Positions 8,087 through 16,823 of a stretch of DNA of 64,000 bases are shown here, in pieces; position 1 is the stretch's first letter; every line of letters starts with the position of its first letter. Made by a program: the position numbers and the translations under genes. Where the stretch lies: positions 1 to 64,000 of the forward strand of contig CANLWG010000020.1 of the NCBI GenBank assembly GCA_947494715.1, written 5' to 3'. Origin of the DNA: an uncultured Flavobacteriaceae bacterium (GTDB lineage: Bacteria > Bacteroidota > Bacteroidia > Flavobacteriales > Flavobacteriaceae). The notes beneath the pieces are model-generated. The model did not search any database. It saw only the letters and a program-made list of their open reading frames with translations, and was not told the origin of the DNA.

Positions 8087-9442
8087 ATGAATTCCAAGCT
8101 TTTTCGAATTTCGCTGACCGCGGCACTATCCGGATTTTTATTTGGTTTTGATACCGTAGTAATCAGTGGGGCTAACCTTCCTATAAAGGAACTTTGGAAT
8201 ACCTCGCCATGGTTCCATGGTACTTTCATTATGTCCATGGCCTTGTGGGGTACGGTTATCGGATCACTCTTTGGAGGTATTCCCTGTGACCGTTTTGGAA
8301 GAAAGAAAACCCTATTCTGGATCGGTATTCTTTATGCCGCCTCCGCGTTAGGGTCCGCAATTGCTCCAGACCCGTATACCTTTTCGTTTTTTCGATTCAT
8401 CGGGGGGCTAGGGGTAGGTGCCTCATCCGTGGCCGCCCCTATCTATATTTCGGAAATTTCATCTCCTGAAAATCGAGGAAAACTCGGGGCGTTATATCAA
8501 TTCAATCTTGTACTGGGAATACTTATTGCCTTTATTTCCAATTACCTTTTGCAAGGCTTTGGCGGCTCCAATGATTGGCGTTGGATGTTGGGCGTAGAAG
8601 CCATTCCTGCCATTCTTTATACGCTTATGGTCATTAAAATTCCCAATAGCCCACGATGGTTGGCCATTACAAAACAGGATGATGAAGGTGCATTAAAGAC
8701 CTTGAAGCTATTATTCAATGAAAATCAAGCTTTGGCAAAGCTCCAGGAAATTAAAGAAAGCATCTCGGTTACCCGGATAGGGGAAAAACTTTTTTCAAAA
8801 CGGTATAAAACTCCTTTGATACTTGCCTTTCTTATTGCTTTCTTCAATCAATTATCGGGCATAAACTTTGTACTGTACTATGCCCCGGAAATCTTGGAAA
8901 GGGCCGGACTTGCGGCGCAGGAATCACTTTTCAGTTCTATTTCCATTGGAATCGTAAATCTGGTATTCACTTTTGTAGGGGTTTGGTTAATCGATAGATT
9001 GGGCAGGAAACAGCTGATGAAGATAGGTTCCGTGGGTTATATCATAAGCCTTGCCATGGTGGGATGGTGTTTTTATAGCGGAGCCAGCTCCGCACTGCTT
9101 TTAACTTTTGTACTCATTTTTATTGCTTCACATGCGGTAGGCCAAGGGGCCGTAATCTGGGTCTTTATTTCAGAAATTTTTCCCAATAAGGTCAGGGCTT
9201 TTGGTCAATCTTGGGGAACGGGAACCCACTGGGTATTTGCAGCACTCATTACTTTGGTAACTCCCATTTTTCTAGATGCCGAAAATGGTATCTTTAAGGA
9301 CAATCCATGGCCTATATTTATTTTCTTCTCGGGAATGATGGTCTTACAATTGATCTTTGTACTTTTTATGATGCCGGAGACCAAAGGTGTTTCCCTGGAA
9401 GAATTGAGTTCAAAGCTAAGCGGAGGCGAAAAAAGCGATTAA
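8087..9442 (+). CDS. MFS sugar porter family transporter
   Basis: 451 aa with about 12 membrane helices. Sugar-porter signatures: DRFGRKK after TM2, the RFIGGLGVG(A) helix, PIYISEI with the E-x6-R motif, DRLGRKQ in the second half, QLSGIN in TM7 and PETKGVSLEEL at the C-terminus. It probably performs proton-coupled import of a monosaccharide, as XylE/GLUT-like proteins do. A TTTG...TAGCTTTA stretch at about 8046-8063 resembles a Bacteroidota promoter. No adjacent kinase indicates the substrate. Confidence 0.9.
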   Translation: MNSKLFRISLTAALSGFLFGFDTVVISGANLPIKELWNTSPWFHGTFIMSMALWGTVIGSLFGGIPCDRFGRKKTLFWIGILYAASALGSAIAPDPYTFSFFRFIGGLGVGASSVAAPIYISEISSPENRGKLGALYQFNLVLGILIAFISNYLLQGFGGSNDWRWMLGVEAIPAILYTLMVIKIPNSPRWLAITKQDDEGALKTLKLLFNENQALAKLQEIKESISVTRIGEKLFSKRYKTPLILAFLIAFFNQLSGINFVLYYAPEILERAGLAAQESLFSSISIGIVNLVFTFVGVWLIDRLGRKQLMKIGSVGYIISLAMVGWCFYSGASSALLLTFVLIFIASHAVGQGAVIWVFISEIFPNKVRAFGQSWGTGTHWVFAALITLVTPIFLDAENGIFKDNPWPIFIFFSGMMVLQLIFVLFMMPETKGVSLEELSSKLSGGEKSD

Positions 9443-9583
9443 AAACTAGGGTAGTTCCCTTTACCGACTAAACAAACCGTATACCGAGGGAATATACCAA
9501 GGGCAGGGCAATTGGTCGAAATACTCTTCTAAAACCGTGGTTTTTAGGCAATTATTCTGTATATTGTGGTAAATAAACTAATC

Positions 9584-9712
9584 ATGGAAGAGGAAATCAC
9601 TTTTGGCGTTAGGGTCTTGAACGGCTTCCTCAGTGTAATGGTGGTGGTTTTGGTCGCCATCCTTTTAGCTGTAGTTGTCTGCCTAATTCTGGCGGCCCTT
9701 GGATTCTTTTAG
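9584..9712 (+). CDS. 42-aa single-pass membrane microprotein
   Basis: Starts with MEEEITFGVRVLNGF, followed by one very hydrophobic helix of about 25 residues and a two-Phe C-terminus. An acidic N-terminus followed by a single transmembrane helix is typical of real bacterial microproteins. No family is recognised. It lies alone between the sugar porter and a terminator-like hairpin at 9786. Expression is not proven. Confidence 0.5.
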   Translation: MEEEITFGVRVLNGFLSVMVVVLVAILLAVVVCLILAALGFF

Positions 9713-9785
9713 ACCAAAAAGTTCAGTTTCCCCAAACTTAAGACTTCCCTATGAACTGTTTATGTATTGATTTTGACAAAAGCCT

Positions 9786-9816
9786 AAAAGCCCTTCAGAT
9801 TTGAAGGGCTTTTTTC
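9786..9816. terminator. Bidirectional intrinsic terminator
   Basis: AAAAGCCCTTCA (9786-9797), a 4-nt loop, then TGAAGGGCTTTT (9802-9813) running into more T. The 12-bp perfect stem with A/T tails works on both strands. It separates the + strand genes ending at 9712 from the - strand ATPase gene ending at 9847. Confidence 0.88.
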
Positions 9817-9846
9817 TTCTAGATTCCATTAATTACTTTATTCCGT

Positions 9847-10542
9847 TTAGACCAATGCGCCTATAGCCCTGTTCTGATTTTCAGCTACTACTTGGCCATC
9901 GAACAAATTGATGACCCGATGTGCGTAATGGGAGTCCCGATCAGAGTGTGTTACCATGACTATGGTGGTGTCCTCCTGGTTCAATTCGGTCAAGAGATTC
10001 ATGACCTCTATACCATTCTTGGAATCCAGGTTACCCGTAGGCTCATCCGCAAGTATCAATTTCGGATTGGTCACCACGGCTCTTGAAATTGCTACCCGTT
10101 GTTGCTGACCCCCGGATAATTGATGCGGAAAATGTTTTTCGCGATGGCCAATTTTCATTCGCTCCAGGACGTTCATCACTTTTTCCCGGCGTTCACCCTT
10201 CTTCATTTTTAAATAAATGAGTGGAAGTTCTACGTTTTCGAAAACCGTAAGTTCATCAATGAGATTAAAGCTTTGAAAAACAAAGCCCAAGTTGCCCTTG
10301 CGTAATTCCGTGCGTTGGCGTTCCTTCAACCCGCTTACCTCATGACCGGCAAATTGATAGCTGCCCTCAGTAGGGTTGTCCAACATACCGATAATGTTGA
10401 GCAGCGTAGATTTTCCACAACCGGAAGGCCCCATAATGGCAGCAAACTCGCCATCTTCAATTTTCATGTTTACATCGTTTAAAGCCAAGGTCTCTACTTC
10501 CTCGGTTCTAAAGCTCTTTTTAAGATTCTGAATCTGTATCAT
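9847..10542 (-). CDS. ABC transporter ATP-binding protein, LolD/MacB type
   Basis: 231 aa. Walker A GPSGCGKST (38-46), Q-loop VFQSFNL, signature LSGGQQQR (141-148), Walker B LILADEPT (161-168) and H-loop VTHSD. It belongs to the class that energises FtsX/MacB-type permeases for lipoprotein or macrolide export or mechanotransmission. No permease or membrane-fusion gene is adjacent on either side, so it is an orphan ATPase whose partner must be elsewhere. The ATG is preceded by a GATT-rich stretch (10546-10567). Confidence 0.9.
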   Translation of the reverse strand: MIQIQNLKKSFRTEEVETLALNDVNMKIEDGEFAAIMGPSGCGKSTLLNIIGMLDNPTEGSYQFAGHEVSGLKERQRTELRKGNLGFVFQSFNLIDELTVFENVELPLIYLKMKKGERREKVMNVLERMKIGHREKHFPHQLSGGQQQRVAISRAVVTNPKLILADEPTGNLDSKNGIEVMNLLTELNQEDTTIVMVTHSDRDSHYAHRVINLFDGQVVAENQNRAIGALV

Positions 10543-10865
10543 TTTTTGATTGATTGATTTGATTGAACTGCAGTTCCTATAAGTAAAGACTTCTATTTTC
10601 CGATTTAGTGACAGTTTTATTCATATTTTTTTCTTTTAACCTATTTCACTTGTCGTATTGCTCAGGTTTTTCCTTCATAATACAAGCAAAGAATCCTTAT
10701 GACCTATACCACTATTTTGGGGTAAAGAACCAAAAAGGTTACTTGGGTGGATAAGATTTTTTATCGCTTGAGGACCGTCTTTACGACACTAAAAGCCCTA
10801 CTCAAACAAAATAAGCACCTTTTCCATGCGTTATAATCTTAACCTGAATCTTTAAATGAACACCT
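10543..10865. other. Intergenic region between divergent genes
   Basis: 323 bp between the ATPase gene (-) and the metalloprotease-like lipoprotein gene (+). It contains the low-complexity GATTGATTGATTTGATTG next to the ATPase start. No RNA gene or conserved ORF was seen. It must hold both promoters. Confidence 0.5.
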
Positions 10866-12011
10866 ATGAAAAGTACTTCTTTGAACAAGATAGAGAACTT
10901 TGTAAAAATCTTTTTTTCTTTTTTCCTATTTTCTATAGTATTGGTCAATATTGCCTGTAGCACGGACGACGAGGACAATATTGAACTTACCGATAATTCG
11001 GAAGTTCCGGATGATACAGAAAATAACGATGGCCCTGACAATAGTGGTGGTGATGAAAACTCGGATACTTCAGGGGCCATTGTGTTTGAAGAAAATTTTG
11101 TCTTGGAGGATAATCGAAGACTAGTGAATTTCGTTTTGTCGGACGGTGAATACAACAAGTTTTTGGAAGGTGAAGGGGATGTAAAAATGGTATCCCAAAA
11201 AGTATATGAATATTTTCATGATGACTTCGATTTTATATTTATTCTATCCGTAGAAGAACAGCACCCTGACGGCCTATATTTTGGCAGGTCCTATAAGGTT
11301 AAAAACGATGTTCAGGGCCTTGGCACGTCCCTCTATGGGGGTACGGCGGAATACGGTTCCCTCGGAACACTGAAAAGTGTAATCCATATGCCTCGGACGG
11401 AGTATGTCGTCAACGGCCCATTTCTACACGAAATTGCCCATTATTGGAGCAACCATGGCTTCATTCCGACTACCGTTGGGGGTCATTGGGGATATTCCAG
11501 TGCCGGCGGACAATTGGGCGGTTTTGATGAGCTTGTCGATCTAGGAAATAATACCTATCAGGGCAAACTTAATGGTAAGAATGGATTTGGCCCAAATGCC
11601 AATGGAGGCAATTCCGTCCCTTACAGCAATATAGAACTGTATGCCATGGGCCTTATAAGTTCAGACGAGTTGGAATCCATTCAGGTAGCCGAAAATCCTG
11701 AAGGAGGAAGTGCATTCGGACAATTCACGGCTGATGCTATTACGACCATGACGAACGCCGACCTTATCGCTCAACATGGGGGGCGTGTCCCGTCCGTGCA
11801 AAATTCACAGAAATCATTTAAAGCGCTAGCTGTAATAATCTCCACTACGGAGATTGGTGAAGATAAGATCTATACTATCAGTAGGGACCTAGAAAACTTT
11901 GCCAGGCAGGGAACTCCGGACGGATATTGGGGCAATACCTATAACTTCTGGATGGCAACCGGCGAAAGAGCATCTCTTGATATCCATGTTTTGGAAGAAG
12001 ACTTAAAATAA
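10866..12011 (+). CDS. Putative zinc metallopeptidase lipoprotein (HEIAH)
   Basis: 381 aa. The long hydrophobic N-terminus ends in NIAC (Cys31), a lipobox, followed by an acidic Asp/Glu/Asn-rich linker (34-70), as in surface-exposed Bacteroidota lipoproteins. The globular part contains H188-E-I-A-H192, a zincin-type HExxH, then GGHWGY and, further on, YSNIELYAMGLI. This layout recalls uncharacterised secreted peptidase-like proteins with YSPLELYLMGL motifs. The third metal ligand is not certain. It stands alone with no operon partners. Peptidase activity is inferred from the motif. Confidence 0.65.
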   Translation: MKSTSLNKIENFVKIFFSFFLFSIVLVNIACSTDDEDNIELTDNSEVPDDTENNDGPDNSGGDENSDTSGAIVFEENFVLEDNRRLVNFVLSDGEYNKFLEGEGDVKMVSQKVYEYFHDDFDFIFILSVEEQHPDGLYFGRSYKVKNDVQGLGTSLYGGTAEYGSLGTLKSVIHMPRTEYVVNGPFLHEIAHYWSNHGFIPTTVGGHWGYSSAGGQLGGFDELVDLGNNTYQGKLNGKNGFGPNANGGNSVPYSNIELYAMGLISSDELESIQVAENPEGGSAFGQFTADAITTMTNADLIAQHGGRVPSVQNSQKSFKALAVIISTTEIGEDKIYTISRDLENFARQGTPDGYWGNTYNFWMATGERASLDIHVLEEDLK

Positions 12012-12293
12012 GGATTATTCGAAAAACCTGTGAAAGTCAATGAAAAAGGTAACGGACAAAACAAATCCAATTAAACAGATCTTAATGGAATTGTTTAACG
12101 ATTGATATTTCCTTGTCTCATAAAGAAACGTTTTTTGAAACATCAGTTCTTCAATATTCCGTTATTTCAACTAGCTATTTTATCCACCTGATTAAAGTCA
12201 TATATTAATTTCAGTGATATCCTTACTTTGCAAACAAAGGGTGTAACTTATATCTTCCTCATTTACTGTGTTTTAAGACTATAAAATGAAGCG

Positions 12294-13383
12294 ATGAAGC
12301 CTAAATTTCACAGGTTCGTAATCTACTATTTTTCGGGTACCGGAAATGCGAAAAACACTGCATTCTGGATAGGTGATGAAGCAAAAAGGCTAGGTATCGA
12401 TACTAAAATTATAAACATTGGTAAAATTCAACATGAAGAAATAGCACCCCTTGCTGAAAATACATTAATTGGATTCATTTCACCGACTCACGGCTTTCAT
12501 TTTCCAGAAATAATGAGAAGGTTTTTAAACAATTTCCCAAAAGTAAAAAATTGTAGTGCTTTTGTCGTAAACACTCGGGCAGGGCTAAGGATAGGCAAAG
12601 TATTCTTACCGGGGCTGAGCGGTGTTTTACATTATTGGTCATTAATTGTACTTAAAAGAAAAGGGTTCAAAATTGTGGGATTATTGCCCGTTGATTTACC
12701 GTCAAATTGGTTATCGTTTCATCCAGCGGTACGAAAAAAAGGAATAGAAAAAATTTACCGACATATTGAACCAAAGGTAAGACGCTTTGCCATAAAAATC
12801 TTAAATGGCAAAACAAGTTACAAAGCTTTGTACGATATTGTTCAGGATACCTTAATTGCCCCAATAGCAATTCTTTATATACTTTTTGGAAGGTATTTTT
12901 TTGCCAAATCGTTTATTGCATCATCGGATTGTGATATGTGTGGATTATGTGAAAAAACTTGTCCGGTGCAAGCAATAAAACAAGTTGATAATAGAATGTT
13001 TTGGACCATCAAATGCGAGAGCTGTATGAAATGTATGAATGATTGTCCCAAAAGGGCCATTGAAACGGCACACGGATTTATTATTGCAGGTTCAATAATG
13101 ATATCATCAATTTTAACGTATTTGATCAATCAAATTTTAACCTTCCCTCCTTTTGTTGATTGGCAAGTTATGGAAATTGATTATGTGAAATCCATACTAA
13201 TCACGATTCTATTTTTTCCTATTTTTTTTTTGGGGCTATAGAACCATGCATTGGTTAATGCGCTTCAAATTTTTTGAAAGAATTTTTGTGTTATCAGCAC
13301 TAACAAAATATAAATTTTGGGAGAGGTACAAAGCACCGAATAAAAGAAAAAATGCACTCTGCCCATATGACAACGATGGCTAG
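12294..13383 (+). pseudogene. EFR1-type flavodoxin/ferredoxin fusion, frameshifted at a T10 run
   Basis: The N-terminal flavodoxin-like domain has the FMN phosphate loop SGTGNAKNTA (14-23). It is followed by two 4Fe-4S motifs, C213-x2-C-x2-C-x3-C223 and C241-x2-C-x2-C-x3-C251. The frame stops at 13241 (315 aa), just after ten consecutive T (13222-13231). Dropping one base there opens a frame to the TAG at 13381-13383. That frame encodes MHWLMRFKFFER and LTKYKFWERYKAP, the kind of C-terminus I associate with full-length EFR1 proteins. A complete product would be about 362 aa. This may be a sequencing error, a real mutation or slippage. Role: electron transfer, partner unknown. Confidence 0.75.
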
Positions 13384-13451
13384 GAGGATGGTAAAATTTG
13401 GAGGTTGACGCGGCCTGGCTTTCTTTTTATCGATACAATAAGTATGTCTAT

Positions 13452-14393
13452 TTATAAGGTAACGACCACTTTCCCTACAGTCCTGCCACTTTCAAGTTGT
13501 TGATGTGCTTCGGCCATGCGGTCAAAAGGAAAAGTTTTGGAAACATGCGGTTTGATTGCTCCACTTTCCAATAGGTTTTTAAGCGTATTCATATCATTTC
13601 CATTGGATCGTACCAATAGATTTGAAACATTGACATTTCGTTCTTTTGCCAAATTCATGATTTCCTCGGAAAATTCCGAAGTTGGTATAGAAACTATGGA
13701 TCCTCCTTTCTTTACCACTTTGACCGAGTTTAACAAGATATCCCCATTGAACATATCAAAAACAAAGTCTATATCCCGGACCACGTCTTCAAAGGCCTGT
13801 GCTCGATAGTCTATATGCTCATCGGTGCCCAAGGCCATAACGAAATCCCTATTTTTGGCCGAGCTGGTCGTAATCACGTAAGCACCCAACCATTTGGCAA
13901 TTTGGATTGCAAAATGGCCAACACCTCCGGAACCGGCATGTATGAGCACTCTATCATTTTTTTGAACCCTGTCCTGCAAAACCTGTAAGGCAGTCAATGC
14001 GGCTAACGTGGTTGCTGCTGCATCCTCAAAAGATATGTTTTCGGGCATTTTTGCTATATGGTTTTCCGGAGTAGCTACAATCTCGGCATAAGCATTTCCT
14101 CTTCCGGGAAAATTTAGCATCCCAAAAACTTGATCGCCTACTTTGTATTTGGAAATACTGTCTCCAATGGCCACTACATTTCCCGCTACGTCCCAACCCA
14201 AGATTATGGGGGCCTGCCCACCACATATCTTTTGGAGTACATCGTTGTTGGCACGTACTTTATAATCAACGGGATTAATACTGATAGCTTTTACGGCTAT
14301 CAACACTTCATTTTCCTTGGCTACAGGACTTTCGATATCCTTGATCACCAAATTTTCAACTCCTCCTGTTTCTTCCAATACTATTGCCCTCAT
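13452..14393 (-). CDS. NADPH-dependent quinone oxidoreductase, zinc-free MDR family
   Basis: 313 aa, typical for the medium-chain reductase group lacking the structural zinc site. An N-terminal GroES-like fold holds GWDVAGNV. The nucleotide-binding motif HAGSGGVGHFAIQIAKWLGA is followed by TTSSAKN. It probably reduces quinones or electrophilic aldehydes using NADPH. It is divergent from an HxlR-type regulator, and its promoter carries the same inverted repeat as the regulator's promoter, so the pair looks like a redox/electrophile-responsive unit. Confidence 0.87.
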   Translation of the reverse strand: MRAIVLEETGGVENLVIKDIESPVAKENEVLIAVKAISINPVDYKVRANNDVLQKICGGQAPIILGWDVAGNVVAIGDSISKYKVGDQVFGMLNFPGRGNAYAEIVATPENHIAKMPENISFEDAAATTLAALTALQVLQDRVQKNDRVLIHAGSGGVGHFAIQIAKWLGAYVITTSSAKNRDFVMALGTDEHIDYRAQAFEDVVRDIDFVFDMFNGDILLNSVKVVKKGGSIVSIPTSEFSEEIMNLAKERNVNVSNLLVRSNGNDMNTLKNLLESGAIKPHVSKTFPFDRMAEAHQQLESGRTVGKVVVTL

Positions 14394-14417
14394 ATTTTTT
14401 TTGATTGTAATAATTAA

Positions 14418-14434
14418 ACTATAAAAAGTATAGT
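14418..14434. promoter_or_regulatory. HxlR-type operator, oxidoreductase side
   Basis: ACTATAAAAAGTATAGT: inverted half-sites ACTATA/TATAGT spanning 17 bp, 25 bp upstream of the oxidoreductase ATG. It matches the geometry of the site at 14552-14568 (ACTATAC-N3-GTATAGT) with one mismatch. Probable binding site of the divergently encoded regulator. Confidence 0.72.
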
Positions 14435-14551
14435 AGCAAAAGTAATTCGGGTTTTAGAATCTCGCAATACCGGTCAAAAATGATAGTATCAAAAAAATGA
14501 TGAAATATACTTTAATATGTTGATTTTAAATAATTTAAGTTTTTAAAAAAT

Positions 14552-14568
14552 ACTATACTAAGTATAGT
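14552..14568. promoter_or_regulatory. HxlR-type operator, regulator side
   Basis: ACTATAC-TAA-GTATAGT, a perfect 7-bp inverted repeat with a 3-bp centre, 51 bp upstream of the regulator ATG. A further half-site, GGTATAGT, lies at 14579-14586. It probably mediates autoregulation. Confidence 0.75.
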
Positions 14569-14618
14569 TGCATAATTAGGTATAGTATTCTAATTTTGGT
14601 TCCTATATTTTGACACAT

Positions 14619-14990
14619 ATGGCGAAACAACATGAAAGACGGCTGATAAGATACAATGACAAATTGTTTTCCTGTACCACGAGCATTGCCATGGAATTTA
14701 TTGGGGGGAAATGGAAAAGCGTGATATTGGTTTATCTGATCGACGGAAAGAAACGGTATAACGAATTGCGAAAATTGATTTCTACCATTACGGAGCGTAC
14801 GTTGAGTTTGCAGCTTAAGCAACTGGAAAAAGATGGGTTGATCTCCAGAAAGGTATACACGAAAAAACCGCCTTTAAAAGTAGAATATGCCCTTACACCC
14901 TTCGGTGAAAGTTTGGTTCCGGTTTTGACCTCAATTGCCGATTGGGGCATGACCGTTGCCCAGGACAGGGGCGAGTTCATTGAGGAATAA
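14619..14990 (+). CDS. HxlR-family transcriptional regulator
   Basis: 123 aa from the ATG at 14619; an upstream TTG at 14610 is less likely. HxlR winged helix: C-x-T-SIAMEFIGGKWK with a single N-terminal Cys (FSCTTS), then ILVYLIDGKKRYNELRKLI, ITERTLSLQLKQLE as recognition helix, and a wing with KVEYALTPFG. HxlR proteins often sense electrophiles or oxidants through the conserved Cys. It is divergent from an MDR oxidoreductase, with two matched inverted repeats between the genes. Confidence 0.9.
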   Translation: MAKQHERRLIRYNDKLFSCTTSIAMEFIGGKWKSVILVYLIDGKKRYNELRKLISTITERTLSLQLKQLEKDGLISRKVYTKKPPLKVEYALTPFGESLVPVLTSIADWGMTVAQDRGEFIEE

Positions 14991-15168
14991 GTTTGTTTTA
15001 TTGAATCGGTCAACTAAAACCCGTTCTTTGCATACTTATTAATACTGTTGCCTCTAATACATTACTTAAAGGAGAAAGTTCACTTTGTGAGTACTAAAAA
15101 ATCAATTACTTCCCTAGACCCAAAGAATTCAACCTCATTTTCATCTGGAAATTTAATTACGGAAAAAG

Positions 15169-16026
15169 TCATTGTGCATCCCTACTTTCTGTCGAATGGG
15201 GTACTGCCATAAAGGGAATGGTAATATTAAACCCCATTTTCTTTACGACCGATTTTATAAAAAGACGCTCCAAAAAGGTGTGCTTGTTCTGTATCATGAT
15301 CATAAAATCCATAGGATTCTTTGCTTGAAACCTATAGATACCCTCAATGGTGTTACCATTGGGAATGTCATAGAATAGAGAATTCCCTTTTACTATCTTT
15401 TGCAGTTTCAATTTATTCGCCACCTGTTGTTCATTAAGGCTGGAACTTGCTCCTATATGCAATATATGGATAGCTGAGGTGTATTGTTGGGCAATGTTTA
15501 GCAGTTCTGAGAGCTGTGTTTTTTGGTAATCGATTTCATAGTCGGTGGGGAAGAGTATATTTTCAGGGGCACTAAAAGTATAATTGGATGGAACCGCAAT
15601 TACGGGACGTTCTATTTTTTTTATGACATTCACCGCATTGGTGCCAAGAAGTACTTCTTTTGCCCATGTAGCTCCCTTTGTTCCCATGACAACAAGGTCT
15701 ATTTTTTCTTTTTTAATCATCGCCCTGATTTCATCCACAAGAAAGCCCAATGTAGAATGCGGTACAAAAATATGTTTGGGATTTTTGAATTTCGTCAAAA
15801 TACGTTCACGTAGTTCATTCAACTGCCTTAATGAATCTATTTGATTTGCATCGTCCAAAGGCATTTTCCTATCATCGTAAAATGCTCTTTCCTCATAGTA
15901 AATAGATGGGGAGAACACATGTAGCAGATAAAAAGAGCATTCCTCCTCTTTAAAAAGATTCAAGGCATAATCGATGGCATTATTTGCGTTTTCGGAAAAA
16001 TCCGTAGGTAATACTATTCTCTTCAC
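15169..16026 (-). CDS. Tandem universal stress protein (UspA family)
   Basis: 285 aa from GTG 16026, which gives the usual MKRIVLPTDFSENANNA beginning; a TTG at 16065 would add 13 atypical residues. Two Usp domains: residues about 1-145 with the ATP-type motif VVMGTKGA, then TNAVNVIKK, and a second, more degenerate domain from about 155 (ENILFPTDYEID). Usp proteins bind nucleotides and support stress survival; two-domain forms are common in Flavobacteriia. It stands alone and is convergent with the HxlR gene. Confidence 0.85.
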   Translation of the reverse strand: MKRIVLPTDFSENANNAIDYALNLFKEEECSFYLLHVFSPSIYYEERAFYDDRKMPLDDANQIDSLRQLNELRERILTKFKNPKHIFVPHSTLGFLVDEIRAMIKKEKIDLVVMGTKGATWAKEVLLGTNAVNVIKKIERPVIAVPSNYTFSAPENILFPTDYEIDYQKTQLSELLNIAQQYTSAIHILHIGASSSLNEQQVANKLKLQKIVKGNSLFYDIPNGNTIEGIYRFQAKNPMDFMIMIQNKHTFLERLFIKSVVKKMGFNITIPFMAVPHSTESRDAQ

Positions 16027-16823
16027 GATTGTTTGTGTTTTTGTTCTAAGTTGTATGACAGCCAAAATATATTAGAAAACAATCCTAGGAAATGACCATG
16101 GTCAGCTCCATACTTTTATGGACTTTCAAGACAAATTACTATGATGGGTAAATATAATCATGTTCCAATTAAAACCTACTCTGTTAAACGACAGGTAAGG
16201 TATTGGATACCCAAATGAAATGACAAGGGTCATTTCCAAAAGAATTTCAACCTTATCCCCGTTTTAGATGTATTTTTTTGATACCAAATTGTATCATAGA
16301 AGGTGAATTAACAAGACTATAAAAAAAGACCAGAAATGGAACTCTTAAAATACTAGTTCACTGCTTTGAGAAAACCGTTCCCAAAATCAGCCGTTTTATA
16401 AAGCTTTTATTCTTCAAGAGGGTTGAATACCCCAAGGCTTGCCTCGCCTGTCAACTTTAAAGTTTGAAAACAAATTCCTTAAAAATGCCTTGTGGGCCTG
16501 CCTCGTGGAAAATTTAATGTATTGAAAACTATCTTGACTTTCTAATTAGTAAAAGTAATCCGAATATTATTAAGGTTTTAATCCTACTTCATGTGTTCAG
16601 TCGTAGGAGTTTTATTTATACCATACTGTGTCACCAAGTCAGCCATATTTTACTTCATATTATCCTTCTTTATAAACGAAGTACCATTCCGCTCGAATCA
16701 GCAAACAGAATCCGTTAGTATTTTGGTCAATGCATTAATGTTCTAAAGATTCTATATGTTCTATTTAAGTAGGTTTTTGAGTCTTCCCCCTAGAACAGAT
16801 TATACGGTTATCTAACTTTTTCA
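16027..16823. other. Long intergenic region
   Basis: About 800 bp without a convincing ORF. It contains a perfect inverted repeat GAAATGAC-AAGG-GTCATTTC (16217-16236) and a GATAC/GTATC hairpin near 16285. A GC-richer patch (16415-16510) differs from the surrounding AT-rich DNA and could be debris of a lost gene. Nothing could be identified. Confidence 0.5.

Noticed and set aside
12040-12105. Tiny frame MKKVTDKTNPIKQILMELFN
   Set aside because: 21 codons only, with no supporting signal.
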